Assembly (NCBI GenBank): GCA_051984675.1
Contig: JBPYFK010000168.1
Span: forward strand, 1 to 33,992
Direction of reading: 5' to 3'
DNA: 33,992 nucleotides
DNA from: JBPYFK01 sp051984675
Lineage (GTDB): Bacteria > Actinomycetota > Actinomycetes > Mycobacteriales > Pseudonocardiaceae
Shown here: in pieces, positions 1 through 7,425 of the stretch
Position numbering within the stretch: the stretch's first letter is position 1
How the letters are laid out: each line of letters starts with the position of its first letter
The notes under the pieces: model-generated
Told to the model about the DNA's origin: nothing
The model's input: only the letters and a program-made list of their open reading frames with translations
Database searches by the model: none
Program-made: the position numbers and the translations under genes

Positions 1-34
1 ACTTGCGGGTCGCGGGACCGGTGTAACGAGCCAT
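1..34 (-). CDS. rpsD: 30S ribosomal protein S4 (5' end only)
   Basis: Only the first eleven codons lie in the window; they read MARYTGPATRK, the characteristic start of bacterial S4, a primary 16S rRNA-binding protein that nucleates assembly of the 30S body. The ATG at 34-32 is preceded by a strong GGAGGAGGAG Shine-Dalgarno sequence ending about 9 nt upstream, in the 24-nt gap after rpsK. The position directly downstream of rpsK matches the usual actinobacterial order rpsM-rpsK-rpsD. The rest of the gene is off the left edge. Confidence 0.85.
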   Translation of the reverse strand, partial: MARYTGPATRK

Positions 35-58
35 CTTTGTTTACTCCTCCTCCCGCGC

Positions 59-466
59 TCAGACCCGGCGCCGCTTCGGCGGGCGGCACCCGTTGTGCGG
101 CTGCGGGGTCACGTCCTGGATGGTGCCGACTTCCAGGCCAGCGGCCTGCAACGAGCGGATCGCCGTCTCGCGGCCCGAGCCCGGACCCTTGACGAAGACG
201 TCGACCTTCTTCATGCCGTGCTCGGCCGCCTTGCGGGCGGCGTTCTCGGCGGCCATCTGGGCAGCGAACGGCGTCGACTTGCGGGAGCCCTTGAAGCCGA
301 CGTGGCCCGCGGACGCCCAGCTGATCACCGCGCCCGTGGGGTCGGTGATCGAAACGATCGTGTTGTTGAACGTGCTCTTGATGTGCGCCTGGCCATGAGC
401 GACGTTCTTCTTTTCCTTCCGGCGCACCTTCTTGGCGGCGCCGGCAGCGCGACTCTTGGGTGGCAT
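59..466 (-). CDS. rpsK: 30S ribosomal protein S11
   Basis: Encodes a 135-residue S11, which sits on the 30S platform and contacts 16S rRNA near the E site and the mRNA exit. The sequence shows the usual basic N-terminal tail (about residues 1-22, rich in K and R), the conserved STFNNTIVSITD segment near residue 31, and the invariant C-terminal CRPPKRRRV tail. Length is normal. The ATG at 466 follows GGAGAGCAGGACAGCT, a reasonable ribosome-binding site. It lies 25 nt downstream of rpsM and 24 nt upstream of rpsD, so it is presumably co-transcribed with both. Confidence 0.97.
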   Translation of the reverse strand: MPPKSRAAGAAKKVRRKEKKNVAHGQAHIKSTFNNTIVSITDPTGAVISWASAGHVGFKGSRKSTPFAAQMAAENAARKAAEHGMKKVDVFVKGPGSGRETAIRSLQAAGLEVGTIQDVTPQPHNGCRPPKRRRV

Positions 467-491
467 AGCTGTCCTGCTCTCCTAGCGAGGC

Positions 492-872
492 TTACTTCTT
501 CCCGGCCTTCTTCTTGCCGGCGACCGTCTTCTTCGGCCCCTTGCGGGTGCGCGCGTTGGTCTTCGTGCGCTGCCCGTGCACCGGGAGGTTGCGGCGGTGC
601 CGCAGGCCCTGGTAGCAGCCGATCTCGATCTTCCGGCGGATGTCGGCCTGGACCTCGCGGCGCAGGTCGCCCTCAACCCGGTAGTTGTTCTCGATGAAGT
701 CACGCAACTGCGTGACCTGCTCGTCGGTGAGCTCCTTCGCGCGCAGGTCGAACGACACGTCGGTCGCGCGCAGGATCTCCTTGGAACGCATACGGCCGAT
801 GCCGTAGATGTAGGTCAGCGCGATCTCCATCCGCTTCTCGCGGGGGAGATCGATGCCGAACAGGCGTGCCAT
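492..872 (-). CDS. rpsM: 30S ribosomal protein S13
   Basis: Encodes a 126-residue S13, a 30S head protein that forms intersubunit bridges with 23S rRNA and L5 and contacts tRNA. The N-terminal MARLFGIDLPREKRMEIALT and the helix-two-turn-helix region with YGIG near residue 23 are typical. The C-terminus is the expected lysine-rich tail (KKTVAGKKKAGKK) that reaches the P site. The ATG at 872 is followed by normal coding. It is separated from rpmJ by 175 nt that contain a small hairpin, so expression may be partly independent of infA-rpmJ. Confidence 0.97.
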   Translation of the reverse strand: MARLFGIDLPREKRMEIALTYIYGIGRMRSKEILRATDVSFDLRAKELTDEQVTQLRDFIENNYRVEGDLRREVQADIRRKIEIGCYQGLRHRRNLPVHGQRTKTNARTRKGPKKTVAGKKKAGKK

Positions 873-969
873 AGCGGCGTGTTCTCCTTACTCAGTGCTC
901 CAGGTCTGCTCCCCGACCGCCCCGGCGCCGCTGCACGGCGCAGGCCCCGGCCTGGAGACCGGGGGTTGA

Positions 970-990
970 CCGACTCAACTCCCGAGTCGG
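970..990 (-). promoter_or_regulatory. Hairpin in the rpmJ-rpsM intergenic leader
   Basis: A perfect 7-bp inverted repeat (CCGACTC at 970-976, GAGTCGG at 984-990) with a 7-nt loop lies within the 175-nt gap between rpmJ and rpsM, about 98 nt upstream of the rpsM start. No T-run follows on the minus strand, so it is not a convincing intrinsic terminator. It could be an attenuator, a processing site or an autoregulatory target of S13/S11/S4 mRNA. The function is inferred from position only. Confidence 0.35.
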
Positions 991-1047
991 CAGGTGCGGG
1001 AAGTTCCCACTAGCTGTTGAGTTCTACTGTCTCAGTCTGCGCTCGGA

Positions 1048-1161
1048 TCAACCCTGGCGCTGCTTGTGCCGAGGGTTGTCGCAGATCACCAGCACCTTGC
1101 CGTGCCGCTTAATGATCTGGCAGCTGTCGCAGATCTTCTTGACGCTCGGTTTGACCTTCAC
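1048..1161 (-). CDS. rpmJ: 50S ribosomal protein L36 (zinc-binding form)
   Basis: A 37-residue L36 that begins at a GTG codon (1161-1159) and reads VKVKPSVKKICDSC at its start. The GTG is chosen because AGGAGAG lies about 8 nt upstream and the family always starts at this point (M-KVKPSVKK). It is the C-plus, zinc-coordinating form, with ligands C11, C14, C27 and H32. L36 stabilises 23S rRNA domains in the late 50S. The gene follows infA by 52 nt, the standard infA-rpmJ pair. Confidence 0.95.
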   Translation of the reverse strand: MKVKPSVKKICDSCQIIKRHGKVLVICDNPRHKQRQG

Positions 1162-1213
1162 GGTCGTGCTCTCCTGATCGCAACGCGTGTCCGTGTCCCG
1201 GACACCGTGGAGG

Positions 1214-1435
1214 TCACTTGTAGCGGTAGACGATGCGCCCACGGGACAGGTCGTAGGGCGAGAGCTCCACGACAACTCGGTCCTCGGGCAGGATGCGGAT
1301 GTAGTGCTGACGCATCTTGCCGCTGATGTGGGCGAGGACCTGGTGGCCGTTCTCCAACTCGACGCGGAACATCGCGTTGGGGAGCGGTTCTACCACTCGT
1401 CCCTCGACCTCAATGGCCCCGTCCTTCTTGCCCAT
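1214..1435 (-). CDS. infA: Translation initiation factor IF-1
   Basis: A 73-residue, single OB-fold protein starting MGKKDGAIEVEGRVVEPLPN and ending SRGRIVYRYK, exactly the IF-1 length and termini. IF-1 binds the 30S A site during initiation and cooperates with IF-2 and IF-3. The RNA-binding OB residues in HISGKMRQHYIRILPEDRV are conserved. The ATG at 1435-1433 is used rather than upstream in-frame codons because the family start is invariant. It is the first gene of the infA-rpmJ-rpsM-rpsK-rpsD unit and lies divergently from the plus-strand methyltransferase at 1783. Confidence 0.97.
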   Translation of the reverse strand: MGKKDGAIEVEGRVVEPLPNAMFRVELENGHQVLAHISGKMRQHYIRILPEDRVVVELSPYDLSRGRIVYRYK

Positions 1436-1782
1436 GTCCTCCGCGTTTCGTGACGGTTGGCGGTTGGCGAACGCACGGGTACCCGATTCGGCAAGCCGGA
1501 GACCACCGTGGCGAAACTGCCCGGTGACGTGTCGACGGCGTCGATCCCCCACGGGCCGACCCCAGTGGCACAAGGCACGACGAACCGGCGCAACCAGTGC
1601 GCCATTGCTCTACTGTACGCGGGCGGAAATCCGCACCCCAAGTCGGGTCAGCGCAGGCAGGCGCGCCAGCCCGGCGAAAGATCGACTCAAGCCGAATCCG
1701 GCCACCGCGCCCGCGAGCACCAGCGGTAGCCTGCACTCGCGCCGACGAGGCCCTAACCGGACCAACCGGACGAAGGAGAGCA
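1436..1782. other. Divergent intergenic region infA / methyltransferase
   Basis: This 347-bp spacer carries no convincing gene; the open frames crossing it are antisense or N-terminal over-extensions. It should hold the start signals for infA (minus) and the methyltransferase (plus). A candidate infA promoter is listed separately at 1612-1641. On the plus strand the only clear signal is the GAAGGAGAG ribosome-binding site at 1772-1780. Confidence 0.6.
1612..1641 (-). promoter_or_regulatory. Candidate promoter of infA-rpmJ-rpsM operon
   Basis: On the minus strand TTGGGG (1641-1636) is followed after 18 nt by TACAGT (1617-1612), which fits the actinobacterial TANNNT -10 pattern. The -35 matches TTGACA at only three positions. 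A start near 1605 would give a 5' leader of about 170 nt ahead of infA. The call rests on pattern and position alone. Confidence 0.4.
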
Positions 1783-2478
1783 GTGAGCCCCGACGACCTC
1801 CGGGCGGCGACGATCGTGAAGGCCGCCTCCTCCGCCCTGCGCCCGTGGATCGACAAGCTACCGACCCGACCGGCCGTTGAGGAGTACCGAGCCTTCCTCA
1901 ACGCGGCCCTCCGCGACCCGAGCATGGTGGGCGCCGTCACACCCACGTCCCCGCAGGTCGCGGCCACGATGGCCCAAGTGGTGCCCACCACCGGCAAGCC
2001 GGTGGTGGTGGAGCTGGGCGCCGGGACGGGGTCGATGAGTGGGATCATCCGCGACAGGCTGCCCACCGGCTCCCGGCACGTCGCCATCGAACTCAGCGAG
2101 CCGATGGTCGAGCACCTCCGCGCCCACAAGCCGTGGCTGGAGGTCATTCACGGGGACGCCGCGGACCTGTCCTCCCTGCTGGACCAGGCTGGTATCACCC
2201 AGGCGGACGCCGTGATCAGCAGCATCCCCTGGTCCCTGCTGCCCGCCGAAACGCAGGCCAACATCCTGGAGCAGATCACAGACGTCCTCGCGCCCTGCGG
2301 CGCGTTCACCGCGGTCAGCTACCTGCACGTGGCGCTGTGGACCGCCCGCGCACAACGCTTCCGCCGCCGGCTCGACAGCACCTTCGACGAGGTCATCACC
2401 AGCACGACCTGGCGCAACGCGCCCCCGGCTATGAACTTCATCTGCCGCCGCCCACTGAAGGCAGCTCAGGTCAGGTAG
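1783..2478 (+). CDS. Class I SAM-dependent methyltransferase, phospholipid N-methyltransferase-like
   Basis: Encodes 231 residues from GTG 1783, chosen because GAAGGAGAG ends 2-3 nt before it and upstream frame lacks protein-like sequence. Visible methyltransferase features are motif I VVELGAGTGS (residues 75-84), the acidic ribose-binding residue E103 in AIELSEPM, D125 in GDAADL, and the SSIPW motif (146-150) in the position of the S/N-x-P-[WFY] active-site motif. The C-terminal pattern (RFRRRLDSTFDEV then TTWRNAPPAMNFICRR) recalls the COG3963 phospholipid N-methyltransferase-like group, which is also related to rRNA adenine dimethylases. The substrate (lipid amine, RNA or small molecule) cannot be decided. 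It is the only plus-strand gene inside the ribosomal array and converges on map. Confidence 0.75.
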   Translation: MSPDDLRAATIVKAASSALRPWIDKLPTRPAVEEYRAFLNAALRDPSMVGAVTPTSPQVAATMAQVVPTTGKPVVVELGAGTGSMSGIIRDRLPTGSRHVAIELSEPMVEHLRAHKPWLEVIHGDAADLSSLLDQAGITQADAVISSIPWSLLPAETQANILEQITDVLAPCGAFTAVSYLHVALWTARAQRFRRRLDSTFDEVITSTTWRNAPPAMNFICRRPLKAAQVR

Positions 2479-2551
2479 GCGGCACCGGAGTCAGGCGACG
2501 GCTGCGGTTCCGCGAGGCGACGACCACGCACACCCGGCCAGGAACGCCTCT

Positions 2552-3343
2552 TCACTCCTCCGGGGCAGTGAGCACCCAGGGGCCGTCGTCGGTGATCGCG
2601 ATGGTGTGCTCCCAGTGCGCCGCCCGCGAGCCGTCGACCGTGACAACGGTCCACTCGTCGTCGAGCTCGTGGGTCTCGGCGGAGCCGAGGGTGAGCATCG
2701 GCTCGACCGCGATGGCCATGCCGGGCCGCAGCTTCGGGCCCTTGCCGGGCTTGCCGAGGTTGGGCAGGAACGGCTCCATGTGCATCTGCGTGCCGATGCC
2801 GTGCCCGCCGTACTCGGCGATGATCCCGTAGGCCACCGAGTCCTCGACGGCCGACGCCCGCGCCGACCGCTCGACCGCGTGCGAGATGTCGGTCAGCCGG
2901 TTACCCGGTCGGGCCTGCTCGACGCCCGCCCACATGGCCTTCCGGGTGGCGGCCGACAGCGCCTGGTCGCGCTCGCTGATCTCGCCGACGGCCAGTGTCA
3001 CCGCCGAGTCGCCGTGCCAGCCGTCCAGGATCGCCCCGCAGTCCACCGACAGCAGGTCGCCTTCGGCGAGCATCTCCGAGGTCGACGGGATCCCGTGCAC
3101 GATCTTCTCGTTCACCGAGGCGCAGATCGACGCCGGGAACCCGTAGTAACCCTTGAACGACGGGACCGCGCCCGCCTCCCGGATGACCTGCTCCGCGACC
3201 GCGTCCAGCTCGCCGGTGCTCACGCCGGGCCGGGCCTGCTCCGCCACGGCCGCGAGGGCACGCGCGACCACCACGCCGGCCGCGCGCATCGCCTGGAGCT
3301 CACCCGAGGTCTTGAGCTCGATCTCCCTGCCCCGCCGCAACAC
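2552..3343 (-). CDS. map: Type I methionine aminopeptidase
   Basis: Removes the N-terminal methionine from nascent proteins. From the GTG at 3343 it has 263 residues. The dinuclear metal ligands are visible as D101 (SVDCG), D112 (GDSA), H181 (GGHG), E214 (VEPM) and E246 (EHT), with the catalytic H83 in VHGIPS. A GTG at 3352 would add three residues but leaves no room for a ribosome-binding site, whereas GGGAG lies about 8 nt before 3343. It starts 14 nt after the adk stop, so adk and map are co-transcribed with secY. Length and order secY-adk-map are typical of actinobacteria. Confidence 0.95.
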   Translation of the reverse strand: MLRRGREIELKTSGELQAMRAAGVVVARALAAVAEQARPGVSTGELDAVAEQVIREAGAVPSFKGYYGFPASICASVNEKIVHGIPSTSEMLAEGDLLSVDCGAILDGWHGDSAVTLAVGEISERDQALSAATRKAMWAGVEQARPGNRLTDISHAVERSARASAVEDSVAYGIIAEYGGHGIGTQMHMEPFLPNLGKPGKGPKLRPGMAIAVEPMLTLGSAETHELDDEWTVVTVDGSRAAHWEHTIAITDDGPWVLTAPEE

Positions 3344-3357
3344 CGCGCCCACTCCCG

Positions 3358-3909
3358 TTACGCCTGCTTGCCGATGGCCGCCAGGGCGCGCGAGGTGATG
3401 TCCTCGATCGAGCCGACCGCGTTGACGTGCACCAGCTTGTCCCGGTAGTAGTCCAGCAGCGGCGCGGTCTCCGAGTCGTACACCGCCAGCCGGCGCCGGA
3501 TGATGTCCTCGGTGTCGTCGGCGCGGCCACGCTCCATCAGCCGCTTGACCAATTCCTCCTCGGGCACGTCGAACTGGAGAACGGCGTCCAGGTCGGTGCC
3601 GCGCTCGGCGAGCAGCTCGGCCAGCACGTCGGCCTGGCTGGTGTTCCGCGGGAAGCCGTCGAGCAGGAACCCACCCTGGGCGTCCGACTCGTCCAGGCGC
3701 TGGCGCACCATCTCGTTCGTGATCTCGTCCGGGACCAGCTCACCGGCGTCGAGGTAGCTCTTGGCCTTCTGCCCCAGGGGCGTGGAGTTGCCGATGTTCT
3801 CCCGGAACAGGTCACCGGTGGAGATGTGCGGCACGCCGAGCCGGTCGCTCAGCACCGCTGCCTGGGTGCCCTTGCCCGCACCGGGCGGACCGACGAGAAC
3901 CAATCGCAC
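3358..3909 (-). CDS. adk: Adenylate kinase (short-lid type)
   Basis: Catalyses ATP + AMP = 2 ADP. The 183-residue product has the P-loop GPPGAGKGT at residues 7-15, the AMP-binding STGDLFRENI region, GFPR at 85-88 and the arginine cluster RGRADD near 127-132. The lid is the short form, without the zinc-type insert, as is usual in actinobacteria. I choose GTG 3909 (MRLVLVGPPG) as the family start; a TTG at 3912 is one codon upstream and about 7 nt after GGAGG, so the exact start could differ by one residue. About 130 nt separate it from secY. Confidence 0.95.
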   Translation of the reverse strand: MRLVLVGPPGAGKGTQAAVLSDRLGVPHISTGDLFRENIGNSTPLGQKAKSYLDAGELVPDEITNEMVRQRLDESDAQGGFLLDGFPRNTSQADVLAELLAERGTDLDAVLQFDVPEEELVKRLMERGRADDTEDIIRRRLAVYDSETAPLLDYYRDKLVHVNAVGSIEDITSRALAAIGKQA

Positions 3910-4028
3910 CAAGGGTCTGCCTCCGAATCAGTCTGCGTGCGCACAACCAGCGCAAGCACGCCGTACACCAGATGCCATCAGCGGCATCCACCTCAGGTCA
4001 ACGGTAACCCACCGGACTTCCGCTCCCG

Positions 4029-4042
4029 CCCGCTCACGCGGG
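4029..4042 (-). other. Small hairpin just after secY stop
   Basis: CCCGC (4029-4033) and GCGGG (4038-4042) form a 5-bp stem with a 4-nt loop directly after the secY TAA on the minus strand. It is too short and lacks a T-run, so I do not call it a terminator. It may modestly protect the secY 3' end or reduce read-through into adk. Confidence 0.25.
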
Positions 4043-5353
4043 TTACCGGAGGAAGCCCTCGTAGTTTCGCTGTGCCAGCTGGCTTTCGATCTGCTTCACG
4101 GTGTCCAACCCGACGTTCACCATGATCAGCACCGCGGTGCCGCCGAACGGGAAGCTCTGGGCGCCGCCCTGACCGCCGGTGACCCCCAGGAAGAAGTTCG
4201 GCAGGACCGCGATGATGCCCAGGTACAGCGAGCCGGGCAGGGTGATGCGGGAGAGCACGAAGCTCAGGTACTCGGCGGTCGGTCGCCCCGGACGGATGCC
4301 CGGGATGAACCCGCCGAACTTCTTCATCTCGTCCGCCCGCTCCTCGGGGTTGAACGTGATCGAGACGTAGAAGTACGCGAAGAAGATGATCAGCGCGACG
4401 TACAGCAGGATGTGTACCCAGTTCGCCTGGTTCACCACGTAGGTCTGGATGGCCCGGGACCACCAGGAGTTCTGGTTCCCGGCCAGCTGGATGATCAGCT
4501 GCGGCAGGTACAGCAGCGACGAACCGAAGATGACCGGGATCACACCGGCCTGGTTCACCTTCAGCGGCAGGTACGTCGATGTCCCGCCGTACATCCGGCG
4601 GCCGATCATGCGCTTGGCGTACTGCACCGGAATCCGGCGCTGTGCCTGCTCCACGAACACCACGCCGGCCACGATCGCCGCACCGAACACGCAGACCACG
4701 GTGAACACCAGCGGGCCCTGGGTGTGGAAGATGTTCGTGCCGTAGGAGGGAATCCGCGACGCGATCGACGTGAAGATCAGCAGCGACATGCCGTTGCCGA
4801 TGCCGCGCTCGGTGATCAGCTCGCCGAGCCACATCAGCACCGCCGCGCCCGCGGTCATCGTGACCACGATCGTCAGCAGGTTCAGCACCGACGAGTCCGG
4901 GATGACCTGCACGTTGCAGTTGGGGAACAGCTGACCGCGTACCGCCAGCGCGACGATGCCGGTGCCCTGCAGCAGCGACAGCGCGACGGCGAGGTACCGG
5001 GTGTACTGCGTCAGCGTGGCCTGCCCGGCCTGGCCCTCCTGCTTGAGCTGCTCGAACTTCGGGATCACCACCTGCAGCAGCTGAATGATGATGCTGGCGG
5101 TGATGTAGGGCATGATGCCCAGCGACAGCACCGAAAGCTGCAGCAACGCCCCGCCGCTGAACAGGTTCAGCAGCGAGTACACGCTCTGGCTGTCGCCCTG
5201 GAGCTGCTGGACGCACTGCTGGATGTGCGGGTAGGACACGCCGGGCGAGGGGATCGAGGCACCCAGCCGGTACAGCACGACGATGCCCAGCGTGAACAGG
5301 ATCTTGCGGCGCAGGTCCGGCGTCGCCAGAGCCGAGCGGAAGGCGCCGAGCAC
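4043..5353 (-). CDS. secY: Protein translocase channel subunit SecY
   Basis: Encodes the 436-residue channel of the SecYEG translocon in the cytoplasmic membrane. The sequence shows the expected ten hydrophobic segments, starting with KILFTLGIVVLYRLGASIP (about residues 17-35), the cytosolic RMYGGTSTYLPLKVNQAGVI loop region, and the conserved RPGRPTAEYL segment before the last membrane helices. The start is GTG 5353 with AGGAGG six nt upstream. It heads the secY-adk-map unit and is separated from rplO by a 361-bp region containing the rplO terminator, so it probably has its own promoter. Confidence 0.97.
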   Translation of the reverse strand: MLGAFRSALATPDLRRKILFTLGIVVLYRLGASIPSPGVSYPHIQQCVQQLQGDSQSVYSLLNLFSGGALLQLSVLSLGIMPYITASIIIQLLQVVIPKFEQLKQEGQAGQATLTQYTRYLAVALSLLQGTGIVALAVRGQLFPNCNVQVIPDSSVLNLLTIVVTMTAGAAVLMWLGELITERGIGNGMSLLIFTSIASRIPSYGTNIFHTQGPLVFTVVCVFGAAIVAGVVFVEQAQRRIPVQYAKRMIGRRMYGGTSTYLPLKVNQAGVIPVIFGSSLLYLPQLIIQLAGNQNSWWSRAIQTYVVNQANWVHILLYVALIIFFAYFYVSITFNPEERADEMKKFGGFIPGIRPGRPTAEYLSFVLSRITLPGSLYLGIIAVLPNFFLGVTGGQGGAQSFPFGGTAVLIMVNVGLDTVKQIESQLAQRNYEGFLR

Positions 5354-5538
5354 GCGAGACCTCCTGGTGCGCGTTCCGGCCCGTAGGCCAGGTGTCGGAT
5401 GGCCGGCTCACCTCAGCCGGCAGGTAAAAACTCTGCGCGGCCCCGTGTCACCACGCCCGTGGATCACGGGCCAAGCGGCACGAAGCTGCGAGCCGACTCT
5501 AACAGGCGGCCCGCACGGCTCGACCGGTGAGCCCACAC

Positions 5539-5544
5539 ATTGTA
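5539..5544 (-). promoter_or_regulatory. Candidate -10 box for secY-adk-map
   Basis: TACAAT on the minus strand is close to the TATAAT consensus. No good -35 box is seen 16-18 nt upstream, so it may depend on an activator or be weak. A second possible -10, TAGAGT, lies at 5501-5496. Both lie between the rplO terminator and the secY start, leaving a 140-180 nt leader. Confidence 0.35.
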
Positions 5545-5647
5545 GCCAAGCGTGATCGTGCGCCTACGCCACGCAGCCACAATGACAAGCTGTCACACAG
5601 CGTACGGATGTCGCCGGCGACCGGATCGGACACTGTCGGGAAATGAC

Positions 5648-5683
5648 CAGGGGCTGGCCGACCCGGAAGTCGACCAGCCCCTG
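5648..5683 (-). terminator. Intrinsic-type terminator after rplO (end of spc operon)
   Basis: Arms 5648-5662 and 5669-5683 form a 15-bp stem with a single mismatch and a 6-nt loop. On the minus strand the hairpin starts about 32 nt after the rplO stop and is followed by GTCATTTCCC, a short T-containing tail. The stem is symmetrical enough to act in both directions, but only the minus strand has an upstream gene to terminate. Confidence 0.75.
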
Positions 5684-5714
5684 CTCGGCTGAGTAAGCGG
5701 CGAAGCCGCAAACC

Positions 5715-6158
5715 TCACAGCTTCGTCACCGAACCACCGGCGGCGGTGATCTTCTCCTGGGCGCTGCGGGTGAACGCGTGCGCGGTCACGTCCAGCTTGA
5801 CGCCCTCCAGCTCGCCATCGCCGAGGATCTTGACGAGCTCCTTCTTCTTCACCAGGCCAGCCTCGACCAGCTCGTCGAAGCCGACCGTGCCGCCCTGCGG
5901 GAACGTCTCCGCCAGCTTGCCGACGTTGACGCCCTGGTACTCGGTGCGGAATCGGTTCTTGAAACCGCGCAGCTTCGGCAGCCGCATGTGGATCGGCATC
6001 TGGCCGCCCTCGAAGCGGTCCGGCACGTTCTTGCGTGCCTTCGTGCCCTTGGTACCGCGGCCGGCGGTCTTGCCCTTCGAGCCCTCACCGCGGCCGACCC
6101 GGAGCTTCTTCCGGTTCGAACCCGGGGCCGGCTGCAGGTCGTGGATCTTGATGGCCAT
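5715..6158 (-). CDS. rplO: 50S ribosomal protein L15
   Basis: A 147-residue L15, a 23S rRNA-binding protein needed for late 50S assembly. It has the extended glycine- and basic-rich N-terminal arm (about residues 17-45, GRGEGSKGKTAGRGTKGTKAR region) and the globular C-terminal domain beginning around GFKNRFRTEYQGVNVGKL. The ATG at 6158 lies 2 nt after the rpmD stop, so it is translationally coupled to rpmD. It is the last gene before the 5648-5683 terminator. Confidence 0.97.
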   Translation of the reverse strand: MAIKIHDLQPAPGSNRKKLRVGRGEGSKGKTAGRGTKGTKARKNVPDRFEGGQMPIHMRLPKLRGFKNRFRTEYQGVNVGKLAETFPQGGTVGFDELVEAGLVKKKELVKILGDGELEGVKLDVTAHAFTRSAQEKITAAGGSVTKL

Positions 6159-6160
6159 GA

Positions 6161-6340
6161 TCAGTCGACCTCCTCGACCGTCACCAGGTGACGGACCACG
6201 TTGATCAGACCGCGTGTTTCCGGGTTGTCCGGCCGCACGACCGTCTGGCGGATCTTGTGCAGGCCGAGGGTCCGCATCGACTCCTTCTGGTTACGCCGGC
6301 TGCCGACCAGACCACGCACCTGGGTGATCTTCAGCTCCAT
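6161..6340 (-). CDS. rpmD: 50S ribosomal protein L30
   Basis: A 59-residue L30, of normal length for the bacterial short form, starting MELKITQVRGLVGSRRNQKE. The start at ATG 6340 is fixed by the family N-terminus; the frame stays open upstream but does not look like protein. It begins 2 nt after the rpsE stop and ends 2 nt before rplO, a tight rpsE-rpmD-rplO coupling. L30 binds 23S rRNA near the 5S/domain II region. Confidence 0.95.
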   Translation of the reverse strand: MELKITQVRGLVGSRRNQKESMRTLGLHKIRQTVVRPDNPETRGLINVVRHLVTVEEVD

Positions 6341-6342
6341 GC

Positions 6343-6948
6343 TCACGCCTCCTGACCCGCACGCGCCCGGAGCATTCCTGCCGGCGCGACGTCCTCCAGC
6401 GGCAGGCCACGGCGGGCCGCGACCTGTTCTGGACGCTGCAGCTGCTTCAACGCCGCCACCGTGGCCTGCACGATGTTGATGGCGTTGTCGCTGCCCAGCG
6501 ACTTGCTCAGCACGTCGTGCACGCCGGCGCACTCCAGCACGGCACGCACCGGACCACCGGCGATCACACCGGTACCGGCGCTGGCCGGGCGCAGCAGGAC
6601 CACACCCGCGGCGTCCTCTCCCTGCACGGGGTGCACGATGGTGCCGCCGATGCGAGGAACGCGGAAGAAGTTCTTCTTCGCTTCCTCGACACCCTTGGCG
6701 ATCGCCGCGGGCACCTCCTTGGCCTTGCCGTAGCCGACGCCGACCATGCCGTCGCCGTCGCCGACGACGACCAGCGCGGTGAAGCTGAACCGGCGACCGC
6801 CCTTGACGACCTTCGCGACGCGGTTGATCGTCACGACACGCTCGAACTGCGGGGTCTTCTCTTGGGCCGCCCCGCCACGGCCACCGTCGCGGCGGTCCCG
6901 GCGGTCCTTGCCGCCTTCGCCGCCTTCACGCCGAGTGCGTCCAGGCAT
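6343..6948 (-). CDS. rpsE: 30S ribosomal protein S5
   Basis: A 201-residue S5, involved in decoding accuracy and mRNA helicase activity at the entry channel. The double-stranded RNA-binding-like N-terminal domain starts near residue 34 (FERVVTINRVAKVVKGGRR), with the spectinomycin-loop region around KGGRRFSF intact, and a C-terminal S5 domain follows. About 30 residues at the N-terminus are rich in G, R, D and E (RREGGEGGKDRRDRRDGG), as is common in actinobacteria. The ATG at 6948 is chosen as the family start; the frame is open upstream but is overlapped by rplR. It is 70 nt downstream of rplR. Confidence 0.97.
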   Translation of the reverse strand: MPGRTRREGGEGGKDRRDRRDGGRGGAAQEKTPQFERVVTINRVAKVVKGGRRFSFTALVVVGDGDGMVGVGYGKAKEVPAAIAKGVEEAKKNFFRVPRIGGTIVHPVQGEDAAGVVLLRPASAGTGVIAGGPVRAVLECAGVHDVLSKSLGSDNAINIVQATVAALKQLQRPEQVAARRGLPLEDVAPAGMLRARAGQEA

Positions 6949-7018
6949 CAGGCGTCCCTTCCGTTGCTCGCTAGTGTGGTGATCGCGCTGCTGGCGATAA
7001 TCCGGTTGTTGCGCATGG

Positions 7019-7423
7019 TCAGAACTCCAGACCGCCGTTGCGGGCGGCGTCCGCCAGCGCGGCCACCCGGCCGTGGTAGGCGTTGCCACCGCGGTCGAAC
7101 ACGACCTTCTCGATCCCGGCGCCCTTGGCCCGGGAGGCGACCAGCTCGCCGACCTTGACGGCCTTGGCGGTCTTGTCGCCTTCGACGTCGCGCACGTCCG
7201 CTTCCAGGGTCGTCGCCGACGCCAGCGTGCGGCCGGCGGTGTCGTCGATGACCTGGGCCACGATGTTGCGCGACGACCGGTGCACGACCAGACGCGGGCG
7301 CTCGGCCGTACCGCTGATCTTCTTGCGAATCCGGGCGTGCCGGTTGGCACGGGCAAGGCGACGCACCTTCGAGACGCCCTTGCCCACTGGCTTGTTCTCC
7401 GAAGTGGTGGTCTTCTCGCTCAT
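7019..7423 (-). CDS. rplR: 50S ribosomal protein L18
   Basis: A 134-residue L18, which with L5 and L25-type protein binds 5S rRNA in the central protuberance. The conserved core RLVVHRSSRNIVAQVIDD and the C-terminal FDRGGNAYHGRVAALADAARNGGLEF pattern are clear. The first 20 residues are a variable actinobacterial extension. ATG 7423 begins 2 nt after the rplF TGA; a GTG at 7429 would overlap that stop and cannot be excluded. The genes are tightly coupled. Confidence 0.95.
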   Translation of the reverse strand: MSEKTTTSENKPVGKGVSKVRRLARANRHARIRKKISGTAERPRLVVHRSSRNIVAQVIDDTAGRTLASATTLEADVRDVEGDKTAKAVKVGELVASRAKGAGIEKVVFDRGGNAYHGRVAALADAARNGGLEF

Positions 7424-7425
7424 GG

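Larger units (their letters stand above)
5354..5714. other. Intergenic region rplO-secY
   Basis: The 361-bp region has no convincing gene. It contains the strong hairpin terminator after rplO (5648-5683) and, nearer to secY, two TANNNT -10 candidates on the minus strand: TACAAT at 5544-5539 and TAGAGT at 5501-5496. The presence of a terminator plus start signals splits the classic spc operon here into rplO-end and secY-start units. Confidence 0.6.

Noticed and set aside
2479..2551. Shared terminator between the methyltransferase and map
   Set aside because: Only a weak 6-bp pairing (GAGGCG/CGCCTC) with a loop over 20 nt is present; not enough to call.
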